Source: Pseudovibrio exalbescens DSM 16456
Lineage (GTDB): Bacteria; Pseudomonadota; Alphaproteobacteria; Rhizobiales; Stappiaceae
Assembly: GCF_000422785.1 (NCBI RefSeq)
Contig: NZ_AUGS01000002.1
Location: 454,741 to 518,740, forward strand
Reading direction: 5' to 3'
Length of the DNA stretch: 64,000 bases
Part shown: positions 62,258 through 64,000 of the stretch, piece by piece
How positions within the stretch are numbered: position 1 is the stretch's first letter
Layout: each line of letters begins with the position of its first letter
The notes under the pieces: generated by a model
Seen by the model: the letters and a program-made list of their open reading frames with translations, nothing else
Databases searched by the model: none
Told to the model about the DNA's origin: nothing
Position numbers and translations under genes: made by a program

Positions 62258-63340
62258 TTATCGGGAAAGGCCGGCCATCAGGCTGGGCACATCGAGCGGG
62301 CGGAAGCCATAGTGTTTCAGCCAGCGCACATCGGCGTCAAAGAAGGCCCGCAGATCAGCCATGCCGTACTTGAGCATGGCCAGACGGTCGATGCCCATTC
62401 CCCACGCAAAGCCCTGATAAACATCAGGATCCAAGCCGCAGTTGCGCAGAACATTCGGGTGAACCATGCCGCAACCCAGAATTTCCATCCAGTCGTCGCC
62501 TTCGCCGATCTTCACTTCAGCGCCAGAGCGGTCGCACTTCACGTCCACTTCCATGGACGGCTCGGTGAACGGGAAGAAGCTGGGACGGAAGCGCAGTTCC
62601 ACATTGTCCACTTCGAAGAAGGCTTTCAGGAACTCTTCCAGTGTGCCCTTCAGGTGCCCGATGTGGGTGGTCTTGTCGATCACAAGGCCTTCCATCTGGT
62701 GGAACATGGGCGTATGGGTCTGGTCGCTGTCGCAGCGATAGGTGCGCCCCGGAATGACAATGCGCAGCGGCGGTTCCTGCGTGCGCATGGTGCGAATCTG
62801 AACCGGAGAGGTGTGGGTGCGCAGCAACAGGCGCTCGCCATTTTCCTTCTCGTTAAAGAAGAAGGTATCATGCATCTCACGGGCCGGGTGGCCTTCCGGG
62901 AAGTTCAGTGCTGTGAAGTTCAGCTCATCGGTTTCAATATCCGGACCTTCGGCAACGGAAAAGCCCATATCGGCAAAGATGGCGCAGAGTTCTTCCGTCA
63001 CCTGAGAGACAGGGTGAATGTGCCCCGTTTCAGCCGGAGCAGGGCGCAGCGGCTGGGTCACATCAATGGTTTCGCTGGCAAGGCGCGCCTCAAGCGCTTC
63101 TTTTTTCAAGACTTCCTTGCGTGCAGCAATGGCATCGGCCACGCGGGTCTTGAGCCCGTTCAGGGCCGGACCCATTTCCTTGCGCTCTTCCGGTGACATT
63201 TTACCAAGGGTCTTCATCTTTTCAGAGACAGACCCCTTCTTGCCAAGGGTCGCAACGCGCACGTCTTCCAGTGCAGCCTCGGTTGCTGCCGCTTCAATGG
63301 CGGCGGTGATCTCGGCTTCGAGAGTTTGAAGGTCGGACAT
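62258..63340 (-). CDS. pheS: Phenylalanine--tRNA ligase alpha subunit
   Basis: A 360-residue class II synthetase catalytic subunit. An N-terminal coiled-coil (about 1-90) is followed by motif 1 ([19 protein letters not shown]), motif 2 ([12 protein letters not shown] and [20 protein letters not shown]) and motif 3 ([18 protein letters not shown] near 325-342). The substrate-selective Ala is in the MGIDR-adjacent pocket region but cannot be fixed by eye. It charges tRNA-Phe with phenylalanine. A GAGGGAT ribosome site precedes the ATG. Confidence 0.97.
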   Translation of the reverse strand: MSDLQTLEAEITAAIEAAATEAALEDVRVATLGKKGSVSEKMKTLGKMSPEERKEMGPALNGLKTRVADAIAARKEVLKKEALEARLASETIDVTQPLRPAPAETGHIHPVSQVTEELCAIFADMGFSVAEGPDIETDELNFTALNFPEGHPAREMHDTFFFNEKENGERLLLRTHTSPVQIRTMRTQEPPLRIVIPGRTYRCDSDQTHTPMFHQMEGLVIDKTTHIGHLKGTLEEFLKAFFEVDNVELRFRPSFFPFTEPSMEVDVKCDRSGAEVKIGEGDDWMEILGCGMVHPNVLRNCGLDPDVYQGFAWGMGIDRLAMLKYGMADLRAFFDADVRWLKHYGFRPLDVPSLMAGLSR

Positions 63341-63870
63341 AATCCCTCAAAGGTTTGCAGCTTCGCCCCGCAGGGCGCTCAATTAATGAAATTCGTCGGA
63401 GTGTGTTTTAACAGAAATGCCAGCGCTTTCCAGTGCTACGCCTTCAGCTTTTGCCAGTTTTTGCCGCAGCCCTTGGTTTCCGTCGCCCCCGGGGAGCGAA
63501 AGGAAAAGACCCGCGTAGTGCGCGCCATGACTGACCAACCGGGGCAGGGCGCCAGATCCGCGCTTGGCGGAGTGGCATCAGGCCGGCAACCGCTCTCGGC
63601 TTCAGGCGAATGGCCGATCAGTCAAATGGTTGGAGACTTCAAGGGAGCTGGATAAGCAAAAGGCATTCCTGCGGCGCGGTGGGCAGACTTAGTGCCTCAG
63701 CCACGCCCGTCGGTAAATCGCCCACACGCCGGCCCGTCGTGAATACGCAAGCGCAGATCATCTGTTGTGCGGGCAGGGGGCATTCGTCAAGCCTTTGGTG
63801 GTTAAGCGTGAGGCGAACCTATCAGAGCTTCAGGCGCAGGGGCAAGATGTTTTGTGGTTTCTGGATCGAG
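63341..63870. other. Upstream region of pheST without recognised gene
   Basis: About 530 bases upstream of pheS. The genes rpmI and rplT, which often precede pheST, are not present here. A small GCCC/GGGC hairpin lies about 30 bases upstream of pheS on the leader. I see no leader peptide rich in Phe. Open frames on the plus strand (63326-63655, 63610-63882) have no family resemblance. Confidence 0.4.
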
Positions 63871-64000
63871 GGCCGGGATTGACGGATGGAAAAGGGTACG
63901 TCTTTCTGGATCCCGGATGTGCGCTTCGCTTCTCCGGGATGACGTTGGGAGTGTGGGGCAAGGTCGAGTTTTCAACCTCTGGTGTCATCCCGCGCTTGAC
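63871..64000. repeat. Palindromic intergenic repeat elements
   Basis: A palindromic unit has outer arms ATCCCGGA (63910-63917) and TCCGGGAT (63933-63940), an inner GCG-CTT-CGC, and the flanking CTGG and GAC found in CTGGATCCCGG...CCGGGATGAC repeats that I recall as common in alphaproteobacterial intergenic DNA. A degenerate copy (CTGGATCGAGGGCCGGGATT) starts at 63871. An inverted partial copy (GTCATCCCGCGC) begins at 63983 and runs off the edge. Together they look like a REP/BIME-type cluster. Confidence 0.65.

Overview
The window is a contiguous stretch of a bacterial chromosome, most likely from a marine alphaproteobacterium (Hyphomicrobiales/Rhodobacterales, for example a Stappiaceae- or Cohaesibacteraceae-like organism). 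This rests on moderate GC content, short OpgH and OpgC proteins, TRAP and Liv-type ABC transporters, a fused carnitine dehydrogenase/thioesterase, a PabB-PabC fusion, and a palindromic intergenic repeat of a type I associate with this class. The lineage is inferred from gene content; no rRNA or other phylogenetic marker was compared. I see no transposase, integrase, phage gene or CRISPR array.

Layout from left to right. (1) 1-2856: the start of a minus-strand operon with a medium-chain dehydrogenase, a 6-pyruvoyl-tetrahydropterin-synthase-like protein without its usual active-site residues, a GT4 glycosyltransferase and a SAM methyltransferase cut by the window edge. It looks like a pterin- or nucleotide-derived glycoside pathway. 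(2) 3035-6071: osmoregulated periplasmic glucan genes opgH and opgC, convergent around a terminator, with a TTC38-like TPR protein upstream of opgC. (3) 7921-9606: a YeeE/YedE (TsuA-like) sulfur transporter with an exported DUF302 protein. (4) 9643-12539: a translationally coupled ThDP enzyme and class III CoA-transferase. (5) 12752-19341: a voltage-gated-type potassium channel carrying a zinc ribbon, an RND efflux operon and an exostosin-like protein. (6) 19394-24664: a complete Liv-type ABC importer, followed by a ferredoxin-reductase-like protein, a TPR-methyltransferase and an exported protein.

(7) 27651-35471 is the most interesting region: one tightly packed minus-strand transcription unit, dctP-dctQ-dctM-pyrK-pyrD-(M20 amidohydrolase)-pyrC-pyrE, closed by a strong terminator. 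A TRAP transporter, an NAD-linked class 1B dihydroorotate dehydrogenase, a dihydroorotase and an N-carbamoyl-amino-acid hydrolase together form the reductive orotate degradation route known from Clostridium oroticum (orotate, dihydroorotate, N-carbamoyl-aspartate, aspartate). PyrE offers a branch that salvages orotate into UMP. I propose this is an orotate (or dihydroorotate/ureidosuccinate) uptake and utilisation operon.

(8) 35905-42741: tandem PF06042 nucleotidyltransferase paralogues, the second lacking catalytic aspartates, then pabBC, a chemoreceptor, a MarR regulator, msrA and a small membrane protein. A tRNA-Ser(GGA) follows. (9) 43126-52590: a carnitine catabolism locus with a divergent GlxA/CdhR-type regulator, a BKACE enzyme, carnitine dehydrogenase fused to a thioesterase, an Opp/Dpp-type ABC transporter and an HSL-family hydrolase that may release carnitine from acylcarnitines. 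(10) 52693-56742: nrdHIEF, encoding class Ib ribonucleotide reductase, preceded by a cobalamin riboswitch and an NrdR-box-like site. (11) 57383-63340: a FruK-like sugar kinase, an exported protein of unknown function, and pheST. The right edge holds palindromic repeats.
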